Shown here one piece after another: positions 49,716-58,547 of a DNA stretch of 61,471 nt. The translations under genes were made by a program, and so were the position numbers. This DNA is from an uncultured Chloroflexota bacterium (GTDB lineage: Bacteria > Chloroflexota > Anaerolineae > Anaerolineales > Villigracilaceae), in contig CAIWRB010000159.1 in assembly GCA_903914955.1 (NCBI GenBank), positions 1-61,471 on the forward strand, given 5' to 3'. Below the pieces are notes generated by a model. That model saw only the letters and a program-made list of their open reading frames with translations, was not told where the DNA came from and made no database searches. Position 1 is the first letter of the stretch; each line of letters begins with the position of its first letter.

Positions 49716-50553
49716 CAAGAATCAAAAAAAGCGTCTTTTTCAATAAAAATCTAGTGAGGGATTTTTCCCGTCAATCTATTCCCAGGATGAAAGTAAATAG
49801 TACGATATTCCACTTTTACCGCTCAACTCCGGGCGGATGAACAAGTAGCCAGAACAGCGGATATGAAGATCTCCAAGGCTTCGATAATTCTTTGCAGCGT
49901 CCCAAATTTTTTTCGGTGAATCATTCAGCATTTTATCCAGGTCGAAGCGCGGGGACGATGTATCTTTTGATTGTCTCTTGTATCTTGGGAGCCTTTCATG
50001 CTACACTCCTTGAAATTTATGAATGGAGCATGGATTTCTTCAAAAGAACATCGGAGCGAGGTGGGTTGAAATCGTAGCTTCTTTATCTGGCGTGAACGTT
50101 TTATGCAACAGACCAGATCCCCCCGTTTCGTATGTGCCATAGCGACGAATCCCCATAAGGATACAAATTTGCCTTGCCCCATTCAAACACATTCTAGTAT
50201 TGCAACCATTAGTGCTCTCATCGAATAGCAAGCGATTGTTCTTAAAAAAGAATAAAGTAATTTCATTCTTTGCGTCAGGCTATACACTACTTGCAGTCAA
50301 GCGTACACTTGAAAGTCTGTTGGTTTTGGCGCAATAAAATCGCAAGCCAATTCTTGAATCTGTTCTTTACAAAGATCTAACATTAAAGACGCCCTGGCTA
50401 ATTTTATAAAAGCCATCGTTCTTCACGAACGACTATTTTGTTCATTCCCACTTGTTGTTTACTGAAATTCAACTATGTCTCATTACCCCAATACCTTTCT
50501 AACGTCCAAGAAACAACACTGAAAAGGATGCTGCTTCACATAAGGATGTGCCT
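49716..50553. other. 838-base region without a convincing gene
   Basis: Between the divergent DeoR and GH88 genes. A 61-codon plus-strand frame at 49892-50077 (TTG start, one hydrophobic segment YLLIVSCILGAF) has no start signal and no known similarity. A segment near 49813 (AACTCCGGGCGGATGAA) resembles one near 25136 (AACTCCGGGCTGATGAA), possibly a shared relic. No riboswitch or strong promoter could be recognised, including no B12 riboswitch. Confidence 0.4.
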
Positions 50554-51687
50554 ATGACCAAACTCATCAACCCTCCTTCCTGGCTCGACGCCGCCCTCGA
50601 ATTCTGCATCGCCAAAACGCGCCTGAATCTGGCAACCCTCAATGGCTTTCCGGAACGAACCGAGGGCGGAAAATGGGTGCAGATGGATCCCGATCTGCAT
50701 GGCTGGTGGGTAGGTGGCCATTGGGTTGGATTGATTTGGCTGGCTTACGCTGCCACAAGGGATCCATTGCTAATTGCCGCCGCCCGTGATTGGGGAAACC
50801 GTCTACTACCCCGCCAACCCGACCAGGATGATCATGATCTGGGATTTCTCTTCGAGTTGGGATTCGTTCTCGGCTACCAAATGACTGGCGATGAAACACT
50901 CAAGCTTCCCGCCCTGCAAGCTGCCGCAACTCTCAGCCAGAGATTCAACCCGCGTGGAAAATTCATCCAAGCCTGGGGTTTACTCGACGCTTCGCCCGAA
51001 CTGCGCGGACGCACGATCATGGATACCATGATGAACCTCGACCTGCTTTTCTGGGCTGGCAAGGAAACCGGTGATCCTCGCTACACTGAGATTGCCGCCG
51101 CCCACGCTCGCACCACCTTGACCCACCACCTCCGACCGGATGGCAGCACCTCCCACGCCTGCGACTTCAACCCAGATACGGGTGCGTTCATCAAACAAGA
51201 TACCCATCAGGGTTTAAGCTCCACTTCCTGCTGGAGTCGCGGCCAAGCTTGGGGTGTGTATGGCTTTGCAGATTGCTACCACGCCACGGGTGATTCCGTT
51301 TTCCTGGATACCAGCCGCCGCCTAGCGGAATATCTTTGGCCGCGATTGCCTGTTGATCTGATCCCGTTCTGGGATTTCGACAGCCCTCTCATACCCAACG
51401 ATGTACGTGACAGTTCGGCCGCATCAGTATTGGCATCAGGCTTGCTCAATCTGGCGTCCGTCGAAAATGATTCCAAACTTGCCAGGCTCTGGCAAAGTCG
51501 GGCGATCAATATTCTTGAATCACTCTGGCTAAATTACACCAGTCGAGATACAGGGGAAGCCAGCCTTTTGCTGCATGGCACGCGATCCAAACCGCACAAC
51601 CTGATGGATCACGGCCTAATTTACGGCGATTATTACTTCGTTGAAGCGCTCATGCGTTTATCAAAACCAGAGTTGACCATTTCTTGA
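50554..51687 (+). CDS. GH88 unsaturated glucuronyl hydrolase
   Basis: A 377-residue glycoside hydrolase with an (alpha/alpha)6 barrel. The two catalytic Asp regions of unsaturated glucuronyl hydrolases are present (DQDDHDLGFLFELGFVLGY; GRTIMDTMMNLDLLFWAGKE), as are DTHQGLSSTSCWSRGQAWGVYGF split over the active site and PVDLIPFWDFDSP, DSSAASVLASGLLNLA. It removes the 4,5-unsaturated uronic acid that polysaccharide lyases leave on oligosaccharides. No signal peptide. ATG at 50554 has AAGGATG upstream; GTG at 50548 is less likely. Confidence 0.9.
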   Translation: MTKLINPPSWLDAALEFCIAKTRLNLATLNGFPERTEGGKWVQMDPDLHGWWVGGHWVGLIWLAYAATRDPLLIAAARDWGNRLLPRQPDQDDHDLGFLFELGFVLGYQMTGDETLKLPALQAAATLSQRFNPRGKFIQAWGLLDASPELRGRTIMDTMMNLDLLFWAGKETGDPRYTEIAAAHARTTLTHHLRPDGSTSHACDFNPDTGAFIKQDTHQGLSSTSCWSRGQAWGVYGFADCYHATGDSVFLDTSRRLAEYLWPRLPVDLIPFWDFDSPLIPNDVRDSSAASVLASGLLNLASVENDSKLARLWQSRAINILESLWLNYTSRDTGEASLLLHGTRSKPHNLMDHGLIYGDYYFVEALMRLSKPELTIS

Positions 51688-51712
51688 CCCAATTACAAAC
51701 CCAGGAGTAACC

Positions 51713-52534
51713 ATGAAATATCATTCCCCCCTCACATCCAACCCGGGCCTCAACACCCTGCCCATCAATCCATGTCAACTGCTCGATTTCAACTTGCTCG
51801 AACTTGAAGCCGGTGAAAAGCATGGTGCCACCAGCGGAAATCGCGAAATCCTGGCGGTGATATTAGGCGGCAAAGCCACCTTCACCATCAATGGAATCAC
51901 ATTCGAGAAAGTGGGGGGGCGACCGAATGTATTCAATGGTAAACCGCACTCGGTTTATATTCCTGCTGGTGCCGAGTTCAGCATTCAGGCCGAGGGCGCG
52001 GTTGAGATTGGCCTGCCCAGCGCACCCAGCGAGCAGACCGGTATCCAGCCCTACGTCATCAGTCCCTCACAGGTAGCCAACGGCGTCTGGGGGGCAGCCA
52101 ATTTCAAACGCTACTTCCATCAGATTCTCACTCTTGCTTCCCAATCTGATCTTCCCGCCCAACGATTGATCGTCGGTGAGACATTCACCCCAAGCGGCAA
52201 CTGGAGCACCTATCCGCCCCACAAACATCAGGTGGACGATCTGCCGCGTCAGGCATTTCACGAAGAGATGTACTATTTCAGGGTCAATCCCAGTGACGGC
52301 TTTGGCATTTGTCACTACTACAATGAAGACGGTGAAGACGAAAATTTCACCATCCGCGATAACAGCATCCACATGCTACCGCGCGGATATCACACCGTTG
52401 TCAGCGCCCCCGGTTACACCACATATTACCTGTGGTTCCTGGCTGGCAATCAGCGCGTCCAAGCTACAGTAGATGATCCCGCGTTAAGCTGGGTCACCAA
52501 GACGATCCCCATGTTGAAAGAATTGGGACATTAA
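51713..52534 (+). CDS. IolB/KduI-superfamily uronate isomerase
   Basis: A 273-residue bicupin. The C-terminal cupin has PPHKHQVDD and FHEEMYYFRVNPSDGFGICH (metal His, His, Glu) and MLPRGYHTVVSAPGYTTYYLWFLAG (His), which is the IolB (5-deoxy-glucuronate isomerase) signature. No other inositol genes are nearby; instead it stands between GH88 and KduD genes, where KduI or DhuI would be expected. So it probably isomerises 4-deoxy-5-keto-uronate to 3-deoxy-2,5-diketogluconate type product. CCAGGAGTAACC precedes the ATG. Confidence 0.85.
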   Translation: MKYHSPLTSNPGLNTLPINPCQLLDFNLLELEAGEKHGATSGNREILAVILGGKATFTINGITFEKVGGRPNVFNGKPHSVYIPAGAEFSIQAEGAVEIGLPSAPSEQTGIQPYVISPSQVANGVWGAANFKRYFHQILTLASQSDLPAQRLIVGETFTPSGNWSTYPPHKHQVDDLPRQAFHEEMYYFRVNPSDGFGICHYYNEDGEDENFTIRDNSIHMLPRGYHTVVSAPGYTTYYLWFLAGNQRVQATVDDPALSWVTKTIPMLKELGH

Positions 52535-52538
52535 AAAA

Positions 52539-53303
52539 GTGATACTCGATCTGTTCAAACTCGATGGAAAAGTCGCCCTCGTCACTGGCGCGGGACGCGG
52601 ATTAGGCCAGGCGATGGCAATTGCCCTCGCCGAAGCCGGAGCAGATGTAGCTGGGCTGGGTTCCGGCTCTCTGAACGACACTGCTACTCGCGTGCAGGCT
52701 CTCGGACGACGCTTCCTGCCACTCAAAGTCGATTTGCTCGAAGCGCATGCGGAAGATATGACCAAAGTCGTAGAGCAAGTGGTGGTTGGTTTGGGTGCTC
52801 TGGATATTCTGGTCAACAACGCCGGCACAATCCGCCGCGCGCCGGTACTAGAATTCAGCGAGAAAGATTGGGACGATGTGATACAAGTCAATTTGAAAGC
52901 CGCCTTCCTGCTATCACAAGCCGCAGGGCGAGTGATGGTGAAACACGGCAAAGGTAAAATTATAAATATCGCCTCGATGCTATCTTTCCAGGGTGGCATT
53001 CGCGTGGCCTCGTACACCGCCGCGAAAAGCGGTATGGCAGGCATCACCCGTCTGATGGCAAATGAATTGGCATCCAAAGGTCTCAACATCAATGCCATTG
53101 CTCCCGGCTACATGGCAACCGATAATACCGCTGCATTACGCGTTGACCCCGAACGGGCACCAGCCATCCTCGATCGAATCCCGGCCGGCCGCTGGGGAGA
53201 ACCTGCCGATCTGATGGGCGCGGTCGTCTTTCTCGCTTCCGCCGCCTCCGATTATATGAACGGTGCGATTGTTCCAGTAGACGGCGGCTGGCTGAATCGA
53301 TAA
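52539..53303 (+). CDS. kduD: 2-dehydro-3-deoxy-D-gluconate 5-dehydrogenase
   Basis: A 254-residue short-chain dehydrogenase matching KduD: opening ILDLFKLDGKVALVTGAGRG, NNAGTIRRAP, catalytic Ser in IINIASMLSFQGGIRV (a KduD hallmark), Tyr-Lys in SYTAAKSGMAGITRLMANEL, NAIAPGYMATDNT and the ending NGAIVPVDGGWLNR. It reduces 3-deoxy-2,5-diketogluconate to KDG. The start is GTG at 52539, five bases after the isomerase gene; the ribosome binding site is weak. The KDG kinase and aldolase are not in the window. Confidence 0.9.
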   Translation: MILDLFKLDGKVALVTGAGRGLGQAMAIALAEAGADVAGLGSGSLNDTATRVQALGRRFLPLKVDLLEAHAEDMTKVVEQVVVGLGALDILVNNAGTIRRAPVLEFSEKDWDDVIQVNLKAAFLLSQAAGRVMVKHGKGKIINIASMLSFQGGIRVASYTAAKSGMAGITRLMANELASKGLNINAIAPGYMATDNTAALRVDPERAPAILDRIPAGRWGEPADLMGAVVFLASAASDYMNGAIVPVDGGWLNR

Positions 53304-53417
53304 TCAATAATAAGGGGCTCGGATTTACAAAGATAAAGAACCCGTGTAGATTTGAGTCAATCATAAAATTCTTTTGCTTCTTTACACTACCTGATATTCT
53401 GTTATTAAGGTCAACCC

Positions 53418-55652
53418 ATGCCCATATCCCGTCGCTTTCAACTTTTGGAAAAACGCGAAGTCAACCGCGAGACGTTTGTCGAACCGTGGCCTGAAGCTGG
53501 TCTCATTGTGGCTGATAGTCCGGCGGATCCTCAACCCAGCCTTCGTATCGAAGCAGGCCGTGTGACCGAACTGGATGGACGACCTCGCGCCGAATTCGAT
53601 ATTTTGGACACCTTCATCGCAGACCATAGTTTGGATCTCGCCACCGCGGAGATCGCGATGGCGACCCCATCCATTGATATTGCCCGGAAGTTGGTGGATA
53701 TCAATGTGCCCCGTGCTGAAATTCTGCGTCTTGTTGCTGGATGTACCGCTGCCAAACTTGTAGATATTATCCGGCATATGAATGTGTTGGAGATGATGAT
53801 GGGATTGGGAAAGATGCGCGCCCGTCGCACCCCGGCAAATCAGGCCCACGTCACCAACCGACGTGAGCATCCGGCACTCCTCGCTGCCGATGCCGCTGAG
53901 GCTGCCTTACGGGGCTTCGCCGAAATTGAAACTACCGTGGGCGTGGCGCGCTATGCACCCTTCAACGCACTGGCAATCCTCATTGGCAGTCAAACCGGGC
54001 GAGGCGGGGTGCTCACTCAGTGTGCAGTCGAAGAATCGCTGGGGTTGGAATTGGCAATGAAAGGTCTCACAACGTATGCAGAGACTCTCTCGGTTTACGG
54101 TACTGAAGGCACCTTTGTGGATGGGGATGATACACCGTGGTCCAAGGCGTTTCTTTCAGCGGCTTACGCCTCACGCGGAGTCAAGATCCGCTTCACCTCG
54201 GGCACAGGGTCTGAAGCGCTCATGGGGCATGCGCAAGGATATTCGATGCTGTACCTTGAGGCTCGTTGTTTGCTAGTTACACGCGGAGCAGGGAGTCAAG
54301 GCGTGCAGAATGGTTCCATCTCCTGCATCGCATTGCCCGAGTCTCTCCCAGGTGGTGTACGGGCAGTTCTTGCTGAAAATCTTCTGGCAACCATGCTTGG
54401 GTTGGAGGTCGCTTCGGGCAACGATGCGCTGGCCTCGCATTCCGACATCCGCAAAGCAGCCAAGCTCATGCTGCAATTTATCCCCGGCACCGATTTCATA
54501 ACCTCCGGATATAGTGCCATGCCAAGGCGTGAAAACCTGTTTGGCGGTGGTAATTTTGATGCCGATGATTTTGATGATTACAATGTTCTACAACGCGATA
54601 TGCAGGTGGATGGCGGTAACCGGCCTATTTCTGAACAAGAGGCGTTGGCCATTCGCACTGAAGCTGCGCGCGCGATTCAAGCTGTCTACGCTGAGTTGGG
54701 ATTTCCAGCCATCACTGATGCTGAGGTGGGGGCGGCAGTTCTGGCTCATGGGAGTGAGGAAATGCCTATCCGGGATGTAGTGGCTGACCTTGCCGCCGCG
54801 GATAAGTTTTTGCCCAGCGAGCAAAACATTTTGAGCGTGGTACGAGCCTTGCAAATACGCGGCTTTGAAAAAGTGGCGGCCAACTTGTTGGAAATGGGGC
54901 GTCAGCGCGTGGCCGGTGATTATCTACAAACATCAGCGATCTTTGACAAAAACTTCAAAGTTCAAAGCGCGATCAACGATGTCAACGATTACTCCGGGCC
55001 TGGTAGCGGTTATCGCGTGAGTGCTGAGCGCTGGCAGGAAATGCAAAACCTGCCACAGGTAAAATCCCCGCGCGATTTTATTGCCGATCAGATCGGGGAG
55101 CCATGCGCTCGCCTCGCAGAACTGGGGCCGGCGCGTACAAGTACATCCCGCGAAGTGATCGTGGCTGTTGGCCCAGCCTTTGGTACAGCGCTGACTAGAA
55201 CCATTAACGGTCTTGAGCATGAGGAAGTATTAGCTGCTATTCTCACAGGCGTGGCGAGCCAGGGTTTGGTGGCGCGTGTGGTAAAGGTATATCGTACATC
55301 CGACTGCGCTGCCATCGGGCATATCGGGGCGCAGCTTAGCGGATCAGGCATCGCCATCGGTTTGCAGTCGCGCGGGACCACCATCATCCACAAACGCGGA
55401 CTTGCGCGGCTCAGCAATTTGGAATTGTTTCCCCAGTCGCCAAGTATGACATTGGAAACATATCAGTCCATCGGGGTGAATGCTGCGCGCTATGCGATGG
55501 GCATGGTCACCACGCCGGTTCCGGTCCAAGTGGATAACTGGGCGAGGTTGCGGCTCATAGTCAAAACTGCGTTATTACACCGTCACGAAACAGAACAAGT
55601 GCAAGACCAGCCGCCGATGGAAATGCGCTTTGATTGGGAACCTGATCTGTAA
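53418..55652 (+). CDS. B12-dependent diol dehydratase, fused large and medium subunits
   Basis: A 744-residue fusion. Residues 1-550 are PduC/DhaB1-like, with all active-site segments kept: RARRTPANQAHVTN (His), FAEIETTVGVARYAPFNA (Glu), TTYAETLSVYGTEG (Glu), GVQNGSISCIA and PGTDFITSGYSAMPR (Asp). Residues about 565-744 are PduD-like: EVIVAVGPAFGTALTRTING, GHIGAQLSGSGIAIGLQSRG, LSNLELFPQSPSMTLETYQ. Usually these are two genes. It dehydrates 1,2-propanediol, glycerol or a similar diol to an aldehyde with adenosylcobalamin. The small subunit follows after 11 bases. No reactivase or microcompartment genes are seen. Confidence 0.92.
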   Translation: MPISRRFQLLEKREVNRETFVEPWPEAGLIVADSPADPQPSLRIEAGRVTELDGRPRAEFDILDTFIADHSLDLATAEIAMATPSIDIARKLVDINVPRAEILRLVAGCTAAKLVDIIRHMNVLEMMMGLGKMRARRTPANQAHVTNRREHPALLAADAAEAALRGFAEIETTVGVARYAPFNALAILIGSQTGRGGVLTQCAVEESLGLELAMKGLTTYAETLSVYGTEGTFVDGDDTPWSKAFLSAAYASRGVKIRFTSGTGSEALMGHAQGYSMLYLEARCLLVTRGAGSQGVQNGSISCIALPESLPGGVRAVLAENLLATMLGLEVASGNDALASHSDIRKAAKLMLQFIPGTDFITSGYSAMPRRENLFGGGNFDADDFDDYNVLQRDMQVDGGNRPISEQEALAIRTEAARAIQAVYAELGFPAITDAEVGAAVLAHGSEEMPIRDVVADLAAADKFLPSEQNILSVVRALQIRGFEKVAANLLEMGRQRVAGDYLQTSAIFDKNFKVQSAINDVNDYSGPGSGYRVSAERWQEMQNLPQVKSPRDFIADQIGEPCARLAELGPARTSTSREVIVAVGPAFGTALTRTINGLEHEEVLAAILTGVASQGLVARVVKVYRTSDCAAIGHIGAQLSGSGIAIGLQSRGTTIIHKRGLARLSNLELFPQSPSMTLETYQSIGVNAARYAMGMVTTPVPVQVDNWARLRLIVKTALLHRHETEQVQDQPPMEMRFDWEPDL

Positions 55653-55663
55653 GGAATAACCCT

Positions 55664-56074
55664 ATGATAACCCCTCCGATAAAATACCCACTGAGTGAGA
55701 GCGCCGCAGAAACATTACGAGCCTCCAGCGGACGTTTGCTCTCTGATGTTACCGCCGAATCCGCACGAGCCGGAGATATCTCCATGGCAGATATCCAGAT
55801 CAGCGCCGACACCCTGCGCAAGCAAGCCGAAGTAGCGCGGCTAGCGGGTTACCCACAACAGGCTTCAAATCTCATACGCGCCGCCGAACTTACCGCTGTT
55901 CCAAACGCCGAGGTGCTGCGGATGTATAACACTCTGCGCCCGGGGCGGGCAACTCACGCTGAACTGATGGCATTGGCTGACTCGTTGGAAACGAACTACC
56001 ACGCTCCAGAATGTGCCCACTTGGTGCGTGAGGCCGCAGGGGTTTATCAGATACGCGACTTGTTGCAGAAATAA
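55664..56074 (+). CDS. Diol dehydratase small subunit (PduE-like)
   Basis: A 136-residue subunit: LLSDVTAESARAGDISMADI, ISADTLRKQAEVARLAGYPQ, RAAELTAVPNAEVLRMYNTL, RPGRATHAELMALADSLE and HLVREAAGVYQIRDLL follow the PduE/DhaB3 pattern over the full length. It completes the dehydratase with the fused large-medium chain encoded 11 bases upstream. TAAGGAATAACCCT precedes the ATG. The next gene is convergent. Confidence 0.92.
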   Translation: MITPPIKYPLSESAAETLRASSGRLLSDVTAESARAGDISMADIQISADTLRKQAEVARLAGYPQQASNLIRAAELTAVPNAEVLRMYNTLRPGRATHAELMALADSLETNYHAPECAHLVREAAGVYQIRDLLQK

Positions 56075-56120
56075 GTCGGCATTAAAAAACTATGAAACAT
56101 TCTACTTGCCTTGATGTTTT

Positions 56121-56606
56121 CTACGTAGCAAGCCACCGTTGGAGGCCGGCGATCGCAAGCGCATGATCTTCCCATCCAGCGAGACCTGAGACAATCAGCG
56201 TACCAACCCGTCCCTTGCCGCGGACGACTAGTGGCACGGCTCCTCCCTCGGCTCGGAATAGATCGGGGTCAAGTCCGGTCTCTGTCTGGAAGTCAGCTTC
56301 GCGTTCGAGAAATTCCAACCGGACGGCCCATGAACTACGGTCAAACTTGCGAGCGACATTCTTTTTCTTGATGATCCAATCTGCGTTCCCAGCTCCTGTC
56401 CCATCCATAAAATAGACAAATAGCGGATGATTGTCAGTCTCGAGATGGACAGCAACCGGTCTACCGGGAACAAGGACTGGTGCGAGTTCAAGGATGGACT
56501 TACCAATAGCCATAGCATCTGCGGCAGTCAAGTGTTCAAGCACGAGAGTTGATTCTTGTTCCGCACACTCGGCAGCAGTTGCTGGGGCACTCAAAATATT
56601 TTCCAT
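56121..56606 (-). CDS. UPF0303/GlcG-type (heme-degrading-like fold) protein
   Basis: A 161-residue protein of the UPF0303 family, related to the DUF336/HbpS/PduO-C fold: LVLEHLTAADAMAIGKSILE, RPVAVHLETDNHPLFVYFMD, NADWIIKKKNVARKFDRSSW, FRAEGGAVPLVVRGKGRVGT and LIVSGLAGWEDHALAIAGLQ. Members often accompany B12-dependent diol metabolism (the C-terminal half of PduO has this fold), but the function is unclear. GAGGAGATTTAGAA precedes the ATG. It lies 13 bases after the aldehyde dehydrogenase gene and converges on the dehydratase operon. Confidence 0.85.
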   Translation of the reverse strand: MENILSAPATAAECAEQESTLVLEHLTAADAMAIGKSILELAPVLVPGRPVAVHLETDNHPLFVYFMDGTGAGNADWIIKKKNVARKFDRSSWAVRLEFLEREADFQTETGLDPDLFRAEGGAVPLVVRGKGRVGTLIVSGLAGWEDHALAIAGLQRWLAT

Positions 56607-56619
56607 TTCTAAATCTCCT

Positions 56620-58074
56620 CTATTTGCTATTAAGATTTACCCAGACATTCTTCAGACGGGTGTAGGCTAAGACCGCTTCTGGCCCACCCTCACGGCCGAG
56701 ACCGCTTAGTTTGACTCCACCGAACGGTACCTCGAACCCGAAGGCGGCGGAACCGTTTATCGTAACATGTCCAACATCAAGTTTGGAAGCGACAGAATGG
56801 GCGGTGGCCAAATCGCTGGTCCAGATCTCAGCTGAAAGTCCGAACGAATTATCATTGGCTAAGGCAACTGCTTCATCAATATTGTCCACTGGAATAACCG
56901 TAATGACAGGGCCGAATATCTCCTCCCTGACAATGCGCATGCCGTTGTGGCAGTCGGCAAAAACGGTAGGGGCTACGAAAAAACCACGTTCATCGAAACC
57001 TTCCGGCCGGCCGCCGCCAGCGATCAACCGAGCGCCCTCCTCGATACCGATGCGAATATAGCCCATTACTTTCTCGTAATGTCTCTTCGAGGCTAAAGGC
57101 CCGAGATTAACTCCGGGCCGTGTGCCCGGACCGGGCAAAAGGTTGCGAGCACGGATAGCCAATTGTTCGAGGAAGGGCGCGTAAAGATCACGACGGACGT
57201 ACCAGCGCGCGCGCTGTCCGCATGATTGTCCGGCATTCCAAGCTAAAGTTCCAGCCGCATTGCCAACAGGCCCATCCAGTTCAGTTGCATCTTTTACGAA
57301 CACCAATGCGGCAGCTTTTCCACCAAGTTCCATGGAAATCACCGGCGTAATATTGCGGGCCGCGGCTTCGAGAACCCTGCGTCCCGTCTCGACCGAACCG
57401 GTGAATACGATACCGCGGACGCGCGGGTCTTCGGTGAGTACCTTGCCCAATTCTGGTCCGCCGGGAATCACGTTTAGCACGCCCGCCGGGATGCCTTCTT
57501 CCTGAAACAGACTGGCCAGGGCAAGTGTGACGAGGGATATTTCAGGTGCGGGTTTGACCACGCAAGTGTTTCCCGCCGCCAAAGCGGGCGCAACACTTCG
57601 GCAAAAAATATCCAGTGGATAATTCCACGGCGCGATGTGCACCGTAACCCCGAGCGGCTCACGCAGCACGTAATCCAGTTGCCCTGGTCCGAGATCGATC
57701 GTCATGCCTGTTAGTTTATCTGCCAACCCGCCGAAATACTCAAGATAGCGAGCGGCATCCTCAACCTCGGACGAGGCTTGATAAAGTGGTTTTCCCTGCT
57801 CGTTGGTTAGGAGCATGGCGAGCTCCGAAACATTCCGGCGGACGGCTGCCGCCACAGATACTAGGAAACGACCTCTGCGGGTCGGACTCCAATTAGACCA
57901 TTCGCCCGAGAGAGCCTTTTGAGCCGCCTTCAATGCAAGATTGGCATCTTCTGTTGTACCCCAGCTCACCTCAGCAAAGATTTCTTCCGTGGCGGGGTTT
58001 ATGACCGGAACTTTTGTGCCGTCCGATCCTTCATGCCAAACACCATCGATAAAAAGTTGATAAGAAGTATTCAT
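56620..58074 (-). CDS. Aldehyde dehydrogenase (NAD(P)+)
   Basis: A 484-residue ALDH-superfamily enzyme: VINPATEEIFAEVSWGTTED, REPLGVTVHIAPWNYPLDIF, VVKPAPEISLVTLALASLFQ, FTGSVETGRRVLEAAARNIT, catalytic Glu in SMELGGKAAALVFVKDA and catalytic Cys in WNAGQSCGQRARWYVRRD, then EEIFGPVITVIPV and PFGGVKLSGLGREGG. It oxidises an aldehyde to the acid; unlike PduP it is not the CoA-acylating type. It may consume the aldehyde made by the neighbouring dehydratase. A GGAG lies 11 bases before the ATG. Confidence 0.9.
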   Translation of the reverse strand: MNTSYQLFIDGVWHEGSDGTKVPVINPATEEIFAEVSWGTTEDANLALKAAQKALSGEWSNWSPTRRGRFLVSVAAAVRRNVSELAMLLTNEQGKPLYQASSEVEDAARYLEYFGGLADKLTGMTIDLGPGQLDYVLREPLGVTVHIAPWNYPLDIFCRSVAPALAAGNTCVVKPAPEISLVTLALASLFQEEGIPAGVLNVIPGGPELGKVLTEDPRVRGIVFTGSVETGRRVLEAAARNITPVISMELGGKAAALVFVKDATELDGPVGNAAGTLAWNAGQSCGQRARWYVRRDLYAPFLEQLAIRARNLLPGPGTRPGVNLGPLASKRHYEKVMGYIRIGIEEGARLIAGGGRPEGFDERGFFVAPTVFADCHNGMRIVREEIFGPVITVIPVDNIDEAVALANDNSFGLSAEIWTSDLATAHSVASKLDVGHVTINGSAAFGFEVPFGGVKLSGLGREGGPEAVLAYTRLKNVWVNLNSK

Positions 58075-58547
58075 AGTTCAATTTGCTCCATTGAAAAAAA
58101 ATGAAATGATATTTAAACCTCGCTATATCTTAAAATGCTGGTTTAAAATCATTGTACTTCAACTACAATTCATGGTCTAGACGCCACGAAATAGTCTCGA
58201 TCAACCGTTTTTTGGGAGTATACTTTGCGAAATCGCCGAATAATTTTTTATGTGAAAGATGATTGCAAATTTTTTGAAGTATATTGGATGTGTTGAACGC
58301 TTCAAGTACAATACTTTCTCACTTCGAGTTTTTTTTCTGCCCCTAAATGGAATATACTAGCCCGCCTGCGCTACCTCTGGAATTTCCTTAACAGCCAGAA
58401 GGCAGAAATTGCGCTATAGCCCAAAAAATATTGGCGAACTAAAGCTCTGCCTTAGTTCGTGCAACCAGTCCTAAAGGAATTCAGTGATAAACAGGCGACT
58501 CAAAAACCAACTCTAAACTCAATCAAGGATAAAAATGGAGAAGATAT
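58075..58547. other. 473-base divergent spacer with repeated TTGAAG-type motifs
   Basis: AT-rich spacer between the ALDH and SDR genes. TTGTACTTCAA (58152-58162), TTGAAGTATATT (58274-58285), TTGAACGCTTCAA (58293-58305, a 5-3-5 dyad) and TTCAAGTACAA (58301-58311) share a common half-site and may be operators. No gene is visible. Confidence 0.4.

Noticed and set aside
25136-49830. AACTCCGGGCKGATGAA at 25136 and 49813 as a mobile repeat
   Set aside because: Only about 17 bases match and flanks differ; not enough to call a repeat element.
49892-50077. 61-codon plus-strand frame
   Set aside because: Only a TTG start without ribosome site; unusual composition; no similarity recognised.
49716-50553. 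Cobalamin riboswitch before the GH88/dehydratase genes
   Set aside because: Looked for because of the B12 enzyme; the conserved B12-box (GCCACTG-like) and its partner helices were not found.
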